Assembly: GCA_036936605.1 (NCBI GenBank) | Contig: JAUPFV010000001.1 | Coordinates: 153,545,187-153,609,186 of the forward strand | Direction: 5' to 3' | Source: Limnanthes douglasii subsp. nivea | Taxonomy: Eukaryota; Streptophyta; Magnoliopsida; Brassicales; Limnanthaceae | Length of the DNA stretch: 64,000 bases | Part shown: in pieces, positions 50,186 to 62,566 of the stretch | Layout of the letters: every line of letters starts with the position of its first letter | Numbering within the stretch: the first letter of the stretch is position 1 | Made by a program: the position numbers and the translations under genes | The notes under the pieces: model-generated | Told to the model about the DNA's origin: nothing | Seen by the model: the letters and a program-made list of their open reading frames with translations, nothing else | The model's database searches: none

Positions 50186-51785
50186 TTTCTTAAAAAATAT
50201 AAGTTATGAATTTCGTTTTGTTCGTCTTTAAAAATAGAAATATATATGCTTTTGGTTATTTTTTTATATTGTGAATTTGAAAGATATGAAGTGTTGAAGT
50301 TTAAATAATTGTTGAAGGTTGTACTTGTTCGTGTATCAGCGATACTGTTGGAAGAATTTACTTTGGAAAATCCATATGGTTATAAAATTTATAGATGAAT
50401 GGTTCTAGGTAACTCTTAATTTATTTTAGTAAAGTTTAATTTTAGAATTTAGAGTTGGATTTGAAATGTTATTTGGAACTAAACTTGAAATTTAAAATTT
50501 ATAATCTTATACTAAGTTTTTTTTATAAATATTGTTAATTTAGATTTAGTAACTGGTGTTGTAGTTGATAGTTGTAGATATAAAATTATATTTTTTATAA
50601 ATTTGTAGTTGATAGTTGTAGATATAAAATTATAATTTTTTTTATGTTAGAATAAACATTGTGAAATCATTTTTTATTTTTAACTGGGATCATGAATAAT
50701 CATATATAATAAATATACATATTACATGCTTAAACGTAGGAAATAGAAATTACATTTAGAATCATATTTATGAACGTGTGTAATTTCATTCCCATCCTAT
50801 TTATAAAAATTATTAGTATAGAAAATATGAAATAGATAAAGTATAGGAAACGACAAAAGAAAAAACTAACAAAAGAACAAATAATTTATAAGTTAACTCA
50901 CTCTAGGAATTTAGTATGCGAATTAGTAAAAACTATTATCATGTTAGATTAACATGTGATTTAACGTGTTAATTAGTATTTTGGTTAATATTTTAATTAT
51001 AAAATATATTTAACATATCATTTAATACATTATTACATGCTTTAGGCACGCTACAACACACCTTCCAGTTCCAACCATACTCTTACATATACCACTATAA
51101 TCATTTAAGTAAATTTTACAATAAAAAGCAAAATACTTAGTCATAAAATATAGATATAACTAGGGTAATTATAAAATAAAAGATAAACTTTTGTGAGGTA
51201 CATTAAATTTTTGAAATTGTCAAAAGCTACACTATTTTATTTTAAATTTGAAGCATATTTAGTTTTTGCTATTGTAAAATAATCTCCAATTTAAACTCAC
51301 TGTTTAACTAGTACTTTAATTAAATCACACAATCTCGCGATTTGTTCTTCTCCAACAGCATAAACCATTTTTTTTATTTTCCAAACTGTAACCATAACAC
51401 CATAGCTAAATACAAAACACAGTGTCTCTAACCACTAACTTATCACTGTTTTCATCATTTATCCAGAACCTACCTTTAGAATTCAAACAATCGTTATCTT
51501 TTCATCCACTGAAAAAGTGAAAGTTTCGATCATCATCAAATTTCCTCTAACTAGTTTAGGATTTCGTGTTCTAGTAGACTCAATAAAAAACTATACCGAT
51601 TCAAATAATATAATATGTTAAATACTTATTTTTTCATATTTATTATTATAATATTGTTGTTCTTACACAATCTTCAAACATTTTAGGGTTTCAGTATTCC
51701 AAGATATTTAATCGAAATTTTTTTGTTTCAAAAAATACGATAGGTTAAAGTACTTCTTTTTTCAGCTTAATTGTTATACTATTGT
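50186..51785. other. AT-rich intergenic DNA left of E2
   Basis: No gene. A 70-bp duplicate (TTTGTAGTTGATAGTTGTAG area, 50555-50640) and, near E2, a segment (51655-51785) repeated on the far side of E2 (62154-62215). Confidence 0.55.
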
Positions 51786-52210
51786 TGATGAGTCCGGATT
51801 TTGTCACCACTCTTTGTGAGAACCGGACAAGGGCAATTCGGACATCATCCATCTAACCGGACATGGACGATTCGGACAAACTCCACTTACTAAACTGTCC
51901 GAACAGAACTAAAGTATAAAAAACATAATCACTTCTTGACTAAACTAAATTACTTGTTTACTAAAAAGCTAGTGGGTCTTTAAACTCGACCCGAATCTAT
52001 AAAACACAACCCGAAAGCCCATATGGCCCAAAAAGATAAAGGGTATAAATACTCAACCACCTACATTAAATGAGGGTTAATAAAAATTAAATACAACCAG
52101 GCAGCTCAATTCTCCTTCTACGTTCTATCCAAACATTAAATACTCTCAAAATTCCACAAAACTCTAGATAAAATTACAAAATTACCCTCAAACGAAAATA
52201 AACCACACCA
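51786..52210 (+). repeat. 5' LTR of E2
   Basis: TGATGAGTCCGG...CCACACCA, 425 bp, with TATAAAT at 52044-52050. Flanked on the left by ATTGT. Confidence 0.95.
52044..52050 (+). promoter_or_regulatory. TATA box of the E2 5' LTR
   Basis: TATAAAT in GGGTATAAATACTC, conserved in all three LTRs of the window. Would drive the genomic RNA. Confidence 0.6.
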
Positions 52211-52212
52211 AA

Positions 52213-52231
52213 TTGGCGACCACAGTGGGAG
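52213..52231 (+). other. Primer-binding site of E2
   Basis: TTGGCGACCACAGTGGG follows two bases after the LTR. It resembles the TGGCGCC-type primer sites of Tat/Athila elements with one changed base; the tRNA partner is not assigned. Confidence 0.6.
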
Positions 52232-52238
52232 AACGACG

Positions 52239-53794
52239 GTGCCTGAATCCAGCATTCAAAACCATCAGAAAAAACCAGTCCGAATGAATCCAGACGCACC
52301 AGAAGTACCACCAGCTTTTCCTGAAGTGGTGGGAGAGAATGATGAGTATAATATCGAGGAGCGTGATAGGTTAAAAGTTGAAATAGAAGCTCTGAGGGCA
52401 GAGAGGGCAAAAATAGGAATAAAAGAGAAATCAAAGGCGTCAGTTGCTCACCATACTGACAACCCTAGAGAGCAGGAGCCCTCAAAAACCAAGTGAGTAC
52501 GAAGAAGACTCATGCTAGCTCCAAAAAGTCTCACTAGTCTAAACCGGTGGTGAGCTCTGATTCAGACTCAGAATCTTCCAGCGGCTCCTCGGATGAAGAT
52601 GGAGTTAAAGAATCCTTGTCATCCAGCAGTGACGAGCGCCGTTCTAAAAAGAAACAAAAGTTGGTTAAGAAGTATTCAAGAAAAAGGGATAGGCGTGGAA
52701 AGTTAAAGAGGCATATAGGCAAAGGGTCGTCTCATAGACGGAGACACATAGATCAGATGGTGATGGATCCTTTTACCTTCCATGATGAGCCAGGTGTCTT
52801 TGCAACTCCTAATGAGGATACCGTCTTTAATCGTGGCCGGAATTGGAGACAATCTCCACTGCCCTCCAAGATCCTGTCTGGGAACCTTCCTAAGAGGTTT
52901 GATAGTACAAAAATGGAAAAATACGATGGCAGTAAAGACCCGGACAACCACTTGGAACAGTTTAAAAATTTCATGATGAATTTTGATGATGACGACAAAC
53001 TGCTTTGTATGGCATTCTCCCAGTCCTTTACGTGGAGTGCTCTGAAGTGGTACAATAGTTTACCACAAGGCTGCATCAGAAATTTCGATACTTTTTGGGT
53101 GGCCTTCCGGAGGCAATTTGTTGGAAGTAAGGATGTGAAGGGAAATGGAGACACAATCATCTATTGTGCCCAAAAACCGAACGAATCCCTAAAAGAGTAC
53201 ATAAGTCACTTTGTAAACACCAAAAATGGGTTGGCTGATTGATTTGAACAAGTAGCAATAGCTTCTCTAAGGCAGGGCTTAAACCCTGGAAACTTGGCTG
53301 ATTCAGTAACCAGGGTGCACAAGCAGGTGAGGTCTGCTTCGGCTGCACCAAACCCAAACCAAAATCAGTCCGGGAACAAGGCTATGGAGGCTGGGCAGAG
53401 TCATAACAGAGCCAAAGCTCAGTCTCAGCCAGCTATGCCAGTACAGAGTCAACAATCTAGAAATAAGCGAGGGCCTTGGGTTCAACCGGAGTGGTTTTCT
53501 GAGTTAAAAGAAAACGTAGCCACCATTTATGACAAAATGAAAGAAGAAGTACACTATAGAAGGCCGGCTGCGTTACAATCTCCTAGGGAGAGCCGTAACA
53601 ATTGTTTCTATCAGTATCATAATAATATTGGCCATACCACTGAAGATTGTATTGCTTTAAAACAAGAAGTCCGGAATTTAATTGAAAGAGGAAAGTTGGG
53701 AGCATATGTTAAAAGAAGAGGAGGCAATAAGCCTGATAACACTCATCGGGCTGGTCCAAACAATGCAGGCACATCAGCCCCACAACTATGGTGA
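52239..53794 (+). pseudogene. E2 gag (Retrotrans_gag domain, degenerate zinc knuckle)
   Basis: Segments: 52239-52496 (N-terminal, charged); 52547-53242 with a Ser/Asp-rich stretch, a Lys/Arg stretch and the Retrotrans_gag core (FTWSALKWYNSLPQGCIRNF, then FRRQFVGSK); 53294-53794 with a Gln/Pro-rich linker and a knuckle-like CFYQYHNNIGHTTEDC that keeps C, H and C of a Tat-type CxYHxxxGHxTxDC motif. Breaks: a frame change between 52496 and 52547, and a single TGA at 53240-53242 in an otherwise continuous frame. Gag overlaps the next frame by 7 nt. Confidence 0.88.
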
Positions 53795-56700
53795 TAATCG
53801 AGAGATTTGATATAGAATCAGAGTACTTGGACCCTGACCCAACTCGGAATAGAGTGGGAGCCATTGAGGAGCGTTGCAAGACGGTATCCGGGCTTATTAA
53901 CTTTTTTGAATCACTCACAATATTCGGAGGAGACACTATGACAACATCCACTGTTTCTTCGAGAAAAAGGCATGTTCATACCTTAGCTACCCAACTGGAG
54001 GGAGGCATGACTTCCTATCAATCGCAGATTCCATTTCCCTTCATTGTTTTCGATGAGGATGACCTGAGGGCTATAGCTGGTCCTCATGAAGATGCTGTTG
54101 TCATAGGAGCATCCATCGGGGCCAATGACATAAGACGAATCTTGGTGGACACCGGAAGTTCAACCAATATTCTCTTTTTAACTTCCTACAGAAAGATGAA
54201 AAATCCAGCAGTAATTCAGCGTTCGAACAAGTCAATTGTGGGTTTCACTGGAAGCTCAGCAGATGTGATCTGGGAGTTCGAGGAGGAGGTTTTGTTGGGC
54301 AAATGCCCTTTTAAGAAGATGGTTAGAATATTGTTCGTTGTAGTGGATTATCCCACTTGTTATAATGCTATTCTGGGGAGGTCTTGGCTCTCTAGGATGC
54401 ATGTAGTGGCCTCAACAGTCCACCAATGTTTGAAATGTGCTGTGCAAGGACAAGTGGGAGTTGTTCGGAGCAGCCAAAAGGTAGCAAGAGAGTGTTATGT
54501 AACCACATTGGCTCCTCGGACGTTGAGGGCAGTTCGTATCAATGATGAAGAGCAGTTTGAGGGGCTTTCTGGGGGTAAGGGTGAAATTGATGACCCCAGA
54601 GAGACCCCTGGAGTTTTAATACCGATTGAAGAAGTTGAAACACATTCTTTGGCTGAAGGAAAAAATGTTAAGATAAGGTCCAAAATGACATCAGAGTTAA
54701 AGGGGAAAATGTTGAAGTTCCTAAGAGACCATCAACATGTTTTTGCTTGGTGCAATGCTGATGTTACCGGAGTACCAGCAGATATTATATCACACCAACT
54801 GTCCATCCGAAGAGACATAGCACCCGTGGTACAAAAGAGAAGAGATTTTTCTAAGGAAAAGGCTGATATCATAGTTCAATAAGTCGACATGCTTACCAAA
54901 ATGGGACACATAAAAGATTCTCAGTATCCTTTATGGACAACCAATCCGGTATTGGTAAAAAAGAAGAATGACAAGTGGTGTATGTGTATCGATGTTAGAG
55001 ATCTCAACAGAGCTTGCCCAAAGGATTTATACCCAGTTCCCCGGATTGATCAGTTGGTGGATTCCACATCTGGGAACAAGCTGCTGTCTTTCATGGATGC
55101 CTTCTCCGGGTACAATCAGATTCAAGTAGATCCGAAGGATCAGGAGCATACTACGTTTGTTACTGATAGGGGCCTTCATTGTTATAAGGTGATGCCATTT
55201 GGGTTAAAAATGCTGGGGCTACTTATCAGAGGTTGGTAAACAAAGCTTTTGTTGATCAAATTGGAAGAAACATGGAAGTATACATCGATGATATGATGGT
55301 AAAAAGTATGGACGAAGAGCTACACTTAACAGATCTATAAGAAACTTTTGCTAACTTAGTAAAAGTAAATTTGAAACTAAACACATAAAAGTGTGTGTTT
55401 GGAGTACAATCCGGAAAATTCCTGGGGTATGTAATAAGTGAGCAAGGGATACAACCTGATCCGGACCACCTTAATGGTTTATTCCAAATGGAGCCTCCTC
55501 GGAATATTAAAGAAGTACAACGGTTGACTGAGAGGTTGGCTGCGTTAAATCGATTTATTTCAAGGTATTCGGACAGATGTGCCCCGTTTTTTCAAACTTT
55601 AAAAGGTGCAAAGGGATTCGACTGGTCTTCACAGTGATGAGGCCTTCAATGAAATCAAAAAACATTTGTCCTCCCCCAAGACTTTATTTAAACCTATTGA
55701 CAAAGAGACTCTTTTCATATAATTGGCAGTTTCCAGTTGTGCCATAAGTACCGTATTGGTGAGGGAGGTAGATAATTATCCCCGTCCAGTGTATTACATC
55801 AGCAAGAGCTTGATTGATGCGGAAAAACGCTATCTGAAGCTTGAAAAATTAGCATTAGCTCTGGTGATTGCTGCAAGGAAGATGAGGCCTTATTTCCAGG
55901 CTCATCCTATTATTGTTCGAACGTCTTTTCCCTTAAAAAACGTTCTTCAAAAGGCAGACGTTTTAAGTAGAATGACTAAGTGGTCAGTGGAATTGGGGGA
56001 CTTAAATATTGATTTTTCCCCTCGGACAGCAATCAAAGCCCAAACTGTGGCTGATTTCTTAGTTGAATTCCATTCAGATAGGGATACAAAGTAAACAACT
56101 GATATGAAAAACAAAAAAGTCTGGGTCGTCCGGTCTGATGGTGGATCAAGTACCATGGGATGTGGTGCAGGGGTATGCTTGACCTCTCCGTACGGTGACA
56201 GAATGTATCAAGCTATATGTTTTGCTTTCAGGGCTTCTAATAATGAGTCAGAATATGAAGCTGCTATAACTGGTTTGAAATTGGCTCTTATTTGTGGAGC
56301 TAAAAAGGTTAAGCTAATGAGCGATTCTCAGCTGCTTATCCATCATGCTCAAGGTCAATCCGAAGCAAAAAAGGAGCAGTTGGTTAAGTACTTACTTCTG
56401 CTTAAAGAAGTAGCTCTTAATTTTAAAAGCATCATCTACGAACACATTCCTCGAACAGAAAATATACTAGCAGACTCCTTGGCAACTATAGCCTATACTG
56501 AGTCCTACCCTTGGATTCATGTACTGGAGTGCCTATCCATTCGAATCAGTCTGGATAAGGAAGAAGAAAGTTTCGATATACAGATAAAACAGCCTCAAGA
56601 TTGGAGATTTTCTCTCCTTCAATATCTCTCAGATGGCATCTTGCGACCGGATAAATCAATAGCAAGAAAAGTAAAATACAAGGCTCGTGGTTTTGTCATC

Positions 56701-57833
56701 CTAAGAGATATACTATATAAAAAATCTTATAGTAAACCCATCTTACGATATTTGGGGGTCGACGAATCTTAGATAGTGCTCTCCGAATTGCATGATGGTG
56801 ATGGGTCAGCTCACTGTGGATTTAGGGCTCTCACAAGGAGAGTTTTGTTAGCTGGGTATTATTGGCCCTCTATAATGCAAGATGTTAAGGAGTTGGTGAT
56901 GATGTGTGACCCCTGCCAGAGATATAGCAATGAAATTCATATCCCAGCCATCCCTTTAGAGTCAATTACTGAGCTAATACCTTTTGCTTGATGGGGGTTG
57001 GACTTAGTAAGACCTCTACCCATGGCGTCGGGAGGGTGCCGAACTATAATTGTTGCTATTGATTACTTTTCGAAGTGGATTGAAGCAGCTCTGTTGGCAG
57101 GTACAACATCAAAAGATGTTATAAAATTCATTTTATCCAATATCTGCTGCAGATTTGGAATTCCACAAAAGATAACAACAGATAATGGACCACAATTCGA
57201 CAATAAGGAAATGAAGAGTTTCCGTGCCTCTAGAGGCATACAACATTGCTTCTCTTCCCCTTTCCACCCACAAGCAAATGGTCAGGTCGAAGTGGCCAAC
57301 AGGACAATACTGTCCGGTCTAAAGAAGAATTTAGAAGGGGCTGCTGGGAAATGGCCTAGTTATTTGCAAGAAGTTTTGTGGGCTTACCGGACCACTCCCG
57401 GGGCTGCAACACAAGAGTCTCCCTTTGCCTTAGTGTAATGGATGCCATAACTCCTTTAGAAGCTACTCTCCCTTTGTTTCGAGTTCATAATTTTTCCGAA
57501 CCCACTAACGAGGTGGCTATCAGAGGCCAACTTCACTTGATAGAGGAAAGAAGAGTTAAGGCTCACCTTAGAGCTGTGCACTATCAAGGTTTGATGAAAA
57601 GCAGGTTTGCTTCTAAAATCAAGAGAAGGGATTTTCAACCGGGGGATAAGGTGTTGAGAAAAGTTTTCCTACACACTAAAGAGAAGCAGTTCGGTAAATT
57701 GGCTCCAACTTGGGAAGGTTCCTATATGGTCATTGAAAAGCTTAAGCCTGGGACATACCGGCTCCAAGACAAAGATGGAAGGATTTTGAACCACCCATAG
57801 AATATTGAACACCTCCGGTTGTACTTGGAATAG
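53788..57833 (+). pseudogene. E2 pro-pol: protease, RT, RNase H, aRNH, integrase
   Basis: Protease: DIRRILVDTGSSTNILF (DTG, about 54145). RT: WCMCIDVRDLNRACPKDLYP (about 54980), SFMDAFSGYNQI, then YIDDMMV (about 55279; the usual YxDD box). RNase H at 55730-56090; aRNH at 56104-56490 with SDGGSS, NESEYE, MSDSQ and ADSLA; integrase from 56780 with CDPC, TTDNGPQFDN and NGQVEVANRT. Stops occur near 54880, 55338, 55386, 55636, 55720, 56092, 56770 and 56989, plus TGG-to-TAG at 57798. Frameshifts occur near 55208 (loss of one A) and 57436. Layout equals E1 pol. Confidence 0.92.
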
Positions 57834-58326
57834 AAACTATGTAAATATTTACTTGTTTAAAAGTACATGTAAATATTTGGGGGAATACTCTTTCCTACCC
57901 TCGTGGCGCGGGGAGGTTTTAATGAGGTGTCCGGGCTCTTTTATAAAATTTAATGCCTTCTTAAAAATCCGAAGTGTTTTTCTATTTTCGGTAATGTTTT
58001 TATTTGAGCAGGTCGGATTAAGTTGAAGGAGTGATGACTACTTAATCATTTGTCATCGGAAAAATTTAAACACTCTCACGTTAAAACATTTATGAAATAA
58101 CCAAGGGCTGTTTAAACATCAGCCACCAAAATTGAAAAATTATGCAAGAGTTGTGCAAATTAAAGCTACCCATTAAAACATACGAAGTGCCTTGGCCATC
58201 CAAGGACTTTAAATTGTCAAAACAAAAAGATCTATCAGGTCAAGGACCAGACATAGTTACAAAAATGTCTTGGCCATCCAAGGACTTTGGTTCAATCAAA
58301 ATAAAAGTGAAAAGACAATTGATACT
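57834..58326. repeat. E2 convergent spacer with duplicated palindrome
   Basis: Between the pol stop and the leftward gene's stop. Contains two copies of CTTGGCCATCCAAGGACTTT (about 58190 and 58268), each with the inverted repeat CTTGG/CCAAG. Same arrangement as E1 2618-2731. Confidence 0.75.
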
Positions 58327-61287
58327 CTAAGACTGAGCCTTTGAAGATGGCTCAGCCTCACTCGTTTTCTTCTTCTTGAGGTCATCATTTTCCTCATCTG
58401 GACTCTCCCCGGTGTTCTCTTCCTCATCGGATGAGTCAACACTAGAGTAATTATGCTTGTCTCCATCAGCCATCGTGTGGAAGAGAAGGTCTTCGTACTC
58501 TACATAAGTCCATAAATTTCCCAGATTCCTCTTCGAAAACTTCTTGTGAAAGAGCAAGACCATGTCCGACTTCACTTTGGCATACATTTCTTCCCGAGTG
58601 TCTATCACTTGGTTGGTATAAGCATCAATCCTAGCTTGGATTTTTGCTTCTTGCTCTCTTAGAAAATCAGTTTTTTCTTGTGCAGCCTTAGACACCGAGT
58701 CCTCGAGCGAAATCTTGTCATTGGTCAAAGTATGAATGACCATGTCCTTAGCCTTCACCTCCTCTTTCGAAGAAGAGAGGCATTTCTCCAACTCAGATTG
58801 CTTTGTTCGAAGTTCTTTGATATTATCTTCTAAAGTAGCTACCTTTGTGGCCCAACCCTCCTGGTTCTTCTTTAACTCCTCATTCTCCCTCTTCAAATAT
58901 CAGCATTTTGGTTGGCAATGGGGAGGTCACCAGACAACTTCTCTTTGTCAGAAGTAAGGGCATTAATAATAGCTGACTGACCTCGCACTTGCTTCTCCAA
59001 ACTGAGCACTGGCTGAATATTATTCAATATAGAGTCAGTTATAATGTCTCTTTCACTTGAGACAGAGAAAGACTTACCGTTGAAGGTAACAAGGTTCGAA
59101 GTACTCGGAGGGAGGTAAGGTCCAGCAAAATCATCCTTAGGGAGGTTTTCGAAGTAAAGACTAATTTCTTCAGGACCACTAATATCAACACCATCAATGC
59201 TGATATCCCCTCTTGCACCCCTCCGGTTTGGAAGTCAGTAGGGATGCCTTCTGCTTGAGTTGGGTCTGTAGGGTCAATAGGAGGAAGGGGCTCCGGGAGC
59301 CGGAGAGAAATCTCATCACCCTTGGAGGTCTTTTTCTTCTTGGCCTCCCTGTCCTTGCTCTCTGCTCCCCGTTTCCTATCTCTCTTAGGAACCCTTGGAG
59401 GTTTTGGAGATCCTGCCCCTTCCCTAGTACTTTCATGCTCCACTACTTCTAAAAGAGCAGCATTAATCTGTCCTTGAACTGGCCCCTCTTGGTTTGTTGG
59501 AGCAGTTTCCTCCACTTCGGTGGGATTGGCTTCAACTGCACTCTGCTTGCCCTTACCTTTCTTTCCCTTCATCTTAATTGGGGCCTTCGCTCTACCAAGC
59601 AGATGCAATGCCCCGTTTGGCGCGTGTGTTCTTTTGAGGACTACTTCCGGAGGGGGTGGGGTGGTAAGTTCCTCCAGGATAAGTCCCTCCGGTCAGTGGT
59701 ATTCCAGAGGTAAGACCTTGTTAGATTGCCTCCGGTAAAGGCATTGTGGAAACGATTCCCCCACTTCTCAGAAGCCCAAGCATTTAGCTTGGTGCAAGTG
59801 GTCTGCCCGGCCTTCAAGTAGTCATTGAAGTCTTTAGGCAACACTGTCAAGAAACAAAAAAGAAAAGACAAGTTAGATAAACAAATTTCTGAAAAATAAA
59901 GATGGGAATGTGAGATGGGATTCTTACCATCGCTTCGCCATCTGCTTGTAAGGAGGCTCGGGTTTCCACCGGCTTTAATCTTCCTCCCATTCTCCCAGGC
60001 ACCACTCACAAACAAGAAGTGAGTCTTCCAATTTCTCTCCGACTCGAGCAGATCGTCCACTGCTTTGTAATTATCACCCATGTTGAAGTGATAGAAGGGA
60101 ATATGGTGGTTTCTCCAGAGGTTGGCCACAACTGCAAACTACTCCATTAGGAGAGGAATTCCGGAGAGCCTGAAGGCCATGATACAGGCCATGAGAGTGT
60201 ACCAGGCATTAGGGCTCAATTTACTTGGGCAAAGTTTGATGAGATGAAAGTATTTGACTATCTCCGGGTCTAAGGGAAACCTTAGTCCCCAGTTGAAGAG
60301 CTCAGTGAAGAAAACTATTTCACTCAGCTTGCAATCCTTCGGTGTTTCTGGGTCCACTGGGATCCTTATTTTTACATTCTCCGGGATCCCCCATTTTGTT
60401 CGCATCCAACCCAGTTCGGCTGTGTGGATGAAAGCATAGTTAAGTTTTTGCAAAGCTATTAAATACTTAACACTTACCTTGTGGAAACAAGGTCCCACTT
60501 TTCCCACAAGGACCTCCGGCAAATCTGGATGCCTTAAGCATAGTTTCTCTTTTCCTTTGTCCTTCTTGGCAGCAATAGCCTCACTTGTTTGCCTAGAGAA
60601 TTCGGACTCAAAGGGAGCTTCTTCAATAGAATCCTCCATCACTTCTTCCATTACCAAGGAAGTGTTTTCAGTTGTTTCTGGGTGAGGTGAGCTAGAGGTT
60701 GGCTCAGCGTGCCCTCCGGACTGTTGGGCTTCACTGGCTTCTTGTGCCTTGACCTCCGGCTGGGGCTCAGATGCAGTAGTTTCTTTCCGGAGACTTGAGC
60801 TAGATGCCTCAGGGCCGGACAGTTTGTCCTTAGGAATCATGATGGGTGCCTCTGACCCCGTATTGCTATCCTTGCCCCCTGATTTGGAAGGTGTACCTTT
60901 TAGAGCCTGCCCTTTTACCAAGCGACCTCTTCTCCAATCTACCAACTTCTCTGGAGAGGCATCAACATCCGATCCTATAACAATAAATGGGGAAGGTTTC
61001 TTAAAACTAGTGACTACTTGCCCTGGTTCAACAATAGGCTCTGATTCTTGAACCGATGAGCCCGAAACAATTGGTGAAAGGGTGGATTGGAACAACCTCC
61101 TAGGTTTAACGCTTTTGGTTGATGAAGAGCCCTGGTCAGGCTCTGAGCTTAGTGTTTCTGGTTTATCAACAGGGGAAACAGGGAGGCCGGCTGCAATGCG
61201 CCTTTCTCGTTCAACCTTTTGAGCTTTTTCTAACTCTGACAAATTAAGCCACCCACCTTTGATTAAAGTGTTCCTAGCTGTGAACAT
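58327..61287 (-). pseudogene. Opposite-strand gene of Tat element E2 (Transposase_28-like domain, coiled coil)
   Basis: Minus-strand ORFs 61287-60139, 60129-59641, 59608-59039 and 58896-58327 make up one gene of roughly 900-950 codons. It starts MFTARN at 61287, then a Ser/Glu/Pro-rich region. A conserved domain follows (about 60520-60150; FNWGLRFPLDPEIVKYFHL, SPNAWYTLMAC), resembling Transposase_28. Next are NHHIPFYHFNMGDNYK and an intron (59927-59844), then LPKDFNDYLK, a Lys-rich linker, a coiled coil (KRENEELKKNQEGW...) and an acidic tail. Breaks: a stop near 60136, a 1-nt deletion near 59685 and frame changes near 59220 and 58900. Function unknown; conservation with E1 suggests past coding value. 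Confidence 0.8.
59844..59927 (-). other. Predicted spliceosomal intron in the E2 opposite-strand gene
   Basis: Donor GATG|GTAAGAAT, acceptor TTCTTGACAG|TGTTGCC; 84 nt, joining RSD to VLPKDF. Same position and phase as the E1 intron (4276-4353). Confidence 0.8.
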
Positions 61288-61715
61288 AAACTCACACCGA
61301 AAAAAAGTGTTTGTTTTTGAGAGAGAAAGCTTTGAAGTTCAGTAGAGCAAGGATGATGAAGATGGTAAAATAGTAGAAAAGTAAACTAATTTATAGTAAA
61401 TATGCAAAAGATGCTTTGATACCTAGGAGAATTCGAAAGGTTTGCAATAATTAAGGACGACGCTAATGTCATCCTCATTAAATGAAGAGGTTACTTTTTG
61501 AAGAAAGTGGGAGTGCTGTTCTAAAAAAAAGCGGCTGATGTGTCGAACCAGAGAGAGACATGTGTCCCACGATTTCTGGCAAAAAATCGTTTAGTTTCTG
61601 AGAACTTTTTCAGTTCGGATAAAGCTATTACACAATTCAAGAATCTGTCCGGATATGGTTGTGACCAGCTACAGGCTATTTTTTAGGTCTTGCCAAAGGC
61701 CTTTGAACACCACCT
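61288..61715. other. Upstream region of the E2 opposite-strand gene
   Basis: No gene. Presumed promoter and 5' UTR of the leftward gene, aligned with E1 5710-6118. Confidence 0.55.
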
Positions 61716-61725
61716 AAAAAATGGG
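61716..61725 (+). other. Polypurine tract of E2
   Basis: A6TGGG just before the 3' LTR; one T interrupts the purines (A6GGGG in E1). Confidence 0.65.
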
Positions 61726-61729
61726 CTAC

Positions 61730-62153
61730 TGATGAGTCCGGATTTTGTCACCAGTCTTTGTGAGAACCGGACATGGGCAATTCAGACATCATCCATCTAA
61801 CCGGACAGAGACGATTCAGAAAAACTCCACTTACTAAATTGTCTGAACAGAACTAAAGTATTAAAAACATAATCACTTCTTGACTAAACTAAATTACTTG
61901 TTTACTAAAAAGCTAGTGGGTCTTTAAACTCGACCCGAATCTATAAAACACAACCCGAAAGCCCATATGGCCCAAAAAGATAAAGGGTATAAATACCCAA
62001 CCACCTACATTAAATGAGGGTAATGAAAATTAAATACAACCAGGCAGCTCAATTCTCCCTCTACATTCTATCCAAACATTAAATACTCTCAAAATTCCAC
62101 AAAACTTTAGATAAAATTACAAAATTACCCTCAAACGAAAATAAACCACACCA
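61730..62153 (+). repeat. 3' LTR of E2
   Basis: 424 bp, TGATGAG...CCACACCA, with TATAAAT at 61988-61994. Followed by the target duplicate ATTGT. Confidence 0.95.
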
Positions 62154-62158
62154 ATTGT

Positions 62159-62529
62159 TGTTACACAATCCACAAACAATTTAAGGTATTGGTGTTCGAG
62201 GAGAGTTAATCGAAAAATATATTATCAGTGTTGTTGGTTTTGATACAATATTTTTTAGTTGTAATTACATATTGTTTTTTGTTTTTGTATATAATATGCA
62301 TCATCAAAATTGAGATTCATATTCTAGTTGCTCTATTATAAGTGGTATGGGTATACATATATCATCGATTTTTCTATTCTATCAGTATTTGTTTACTACA
62401 TATTTTAATATATTCTAGTTATTCTATTATACGTGTCTTAGGTATACCTATATTACATATACTTCTATTATATCAATGTTTTTATTACATATTTTGACAT
62501 ATTCTAATTTCTCAATCATAAGTTTCATG

Positions 62530-62566
<37 letters not shown>

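Larger units (their letters stand above)
51786..62153 (+). mobile_element. Complete Tat-lineage Ty3/gypsy element, copy E2, with TSD
   Basis: 5' LTR 51786-52210, primer site, gag, protease, RT, RNase H, aRNH, integrase, convergent opposite-strand gene, polypurine tract, 3' LTR 61730-62153. ATTGT is duplicated on both sides (51781-51785 and 62154-62158). About 10.4 kb. Pol and gag carry many stops and frameshifts, so E2 is not autonomous. By hand count the LTRs differ at roughly 16 of 424 positions (about 4%). Confidence 0.96.
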
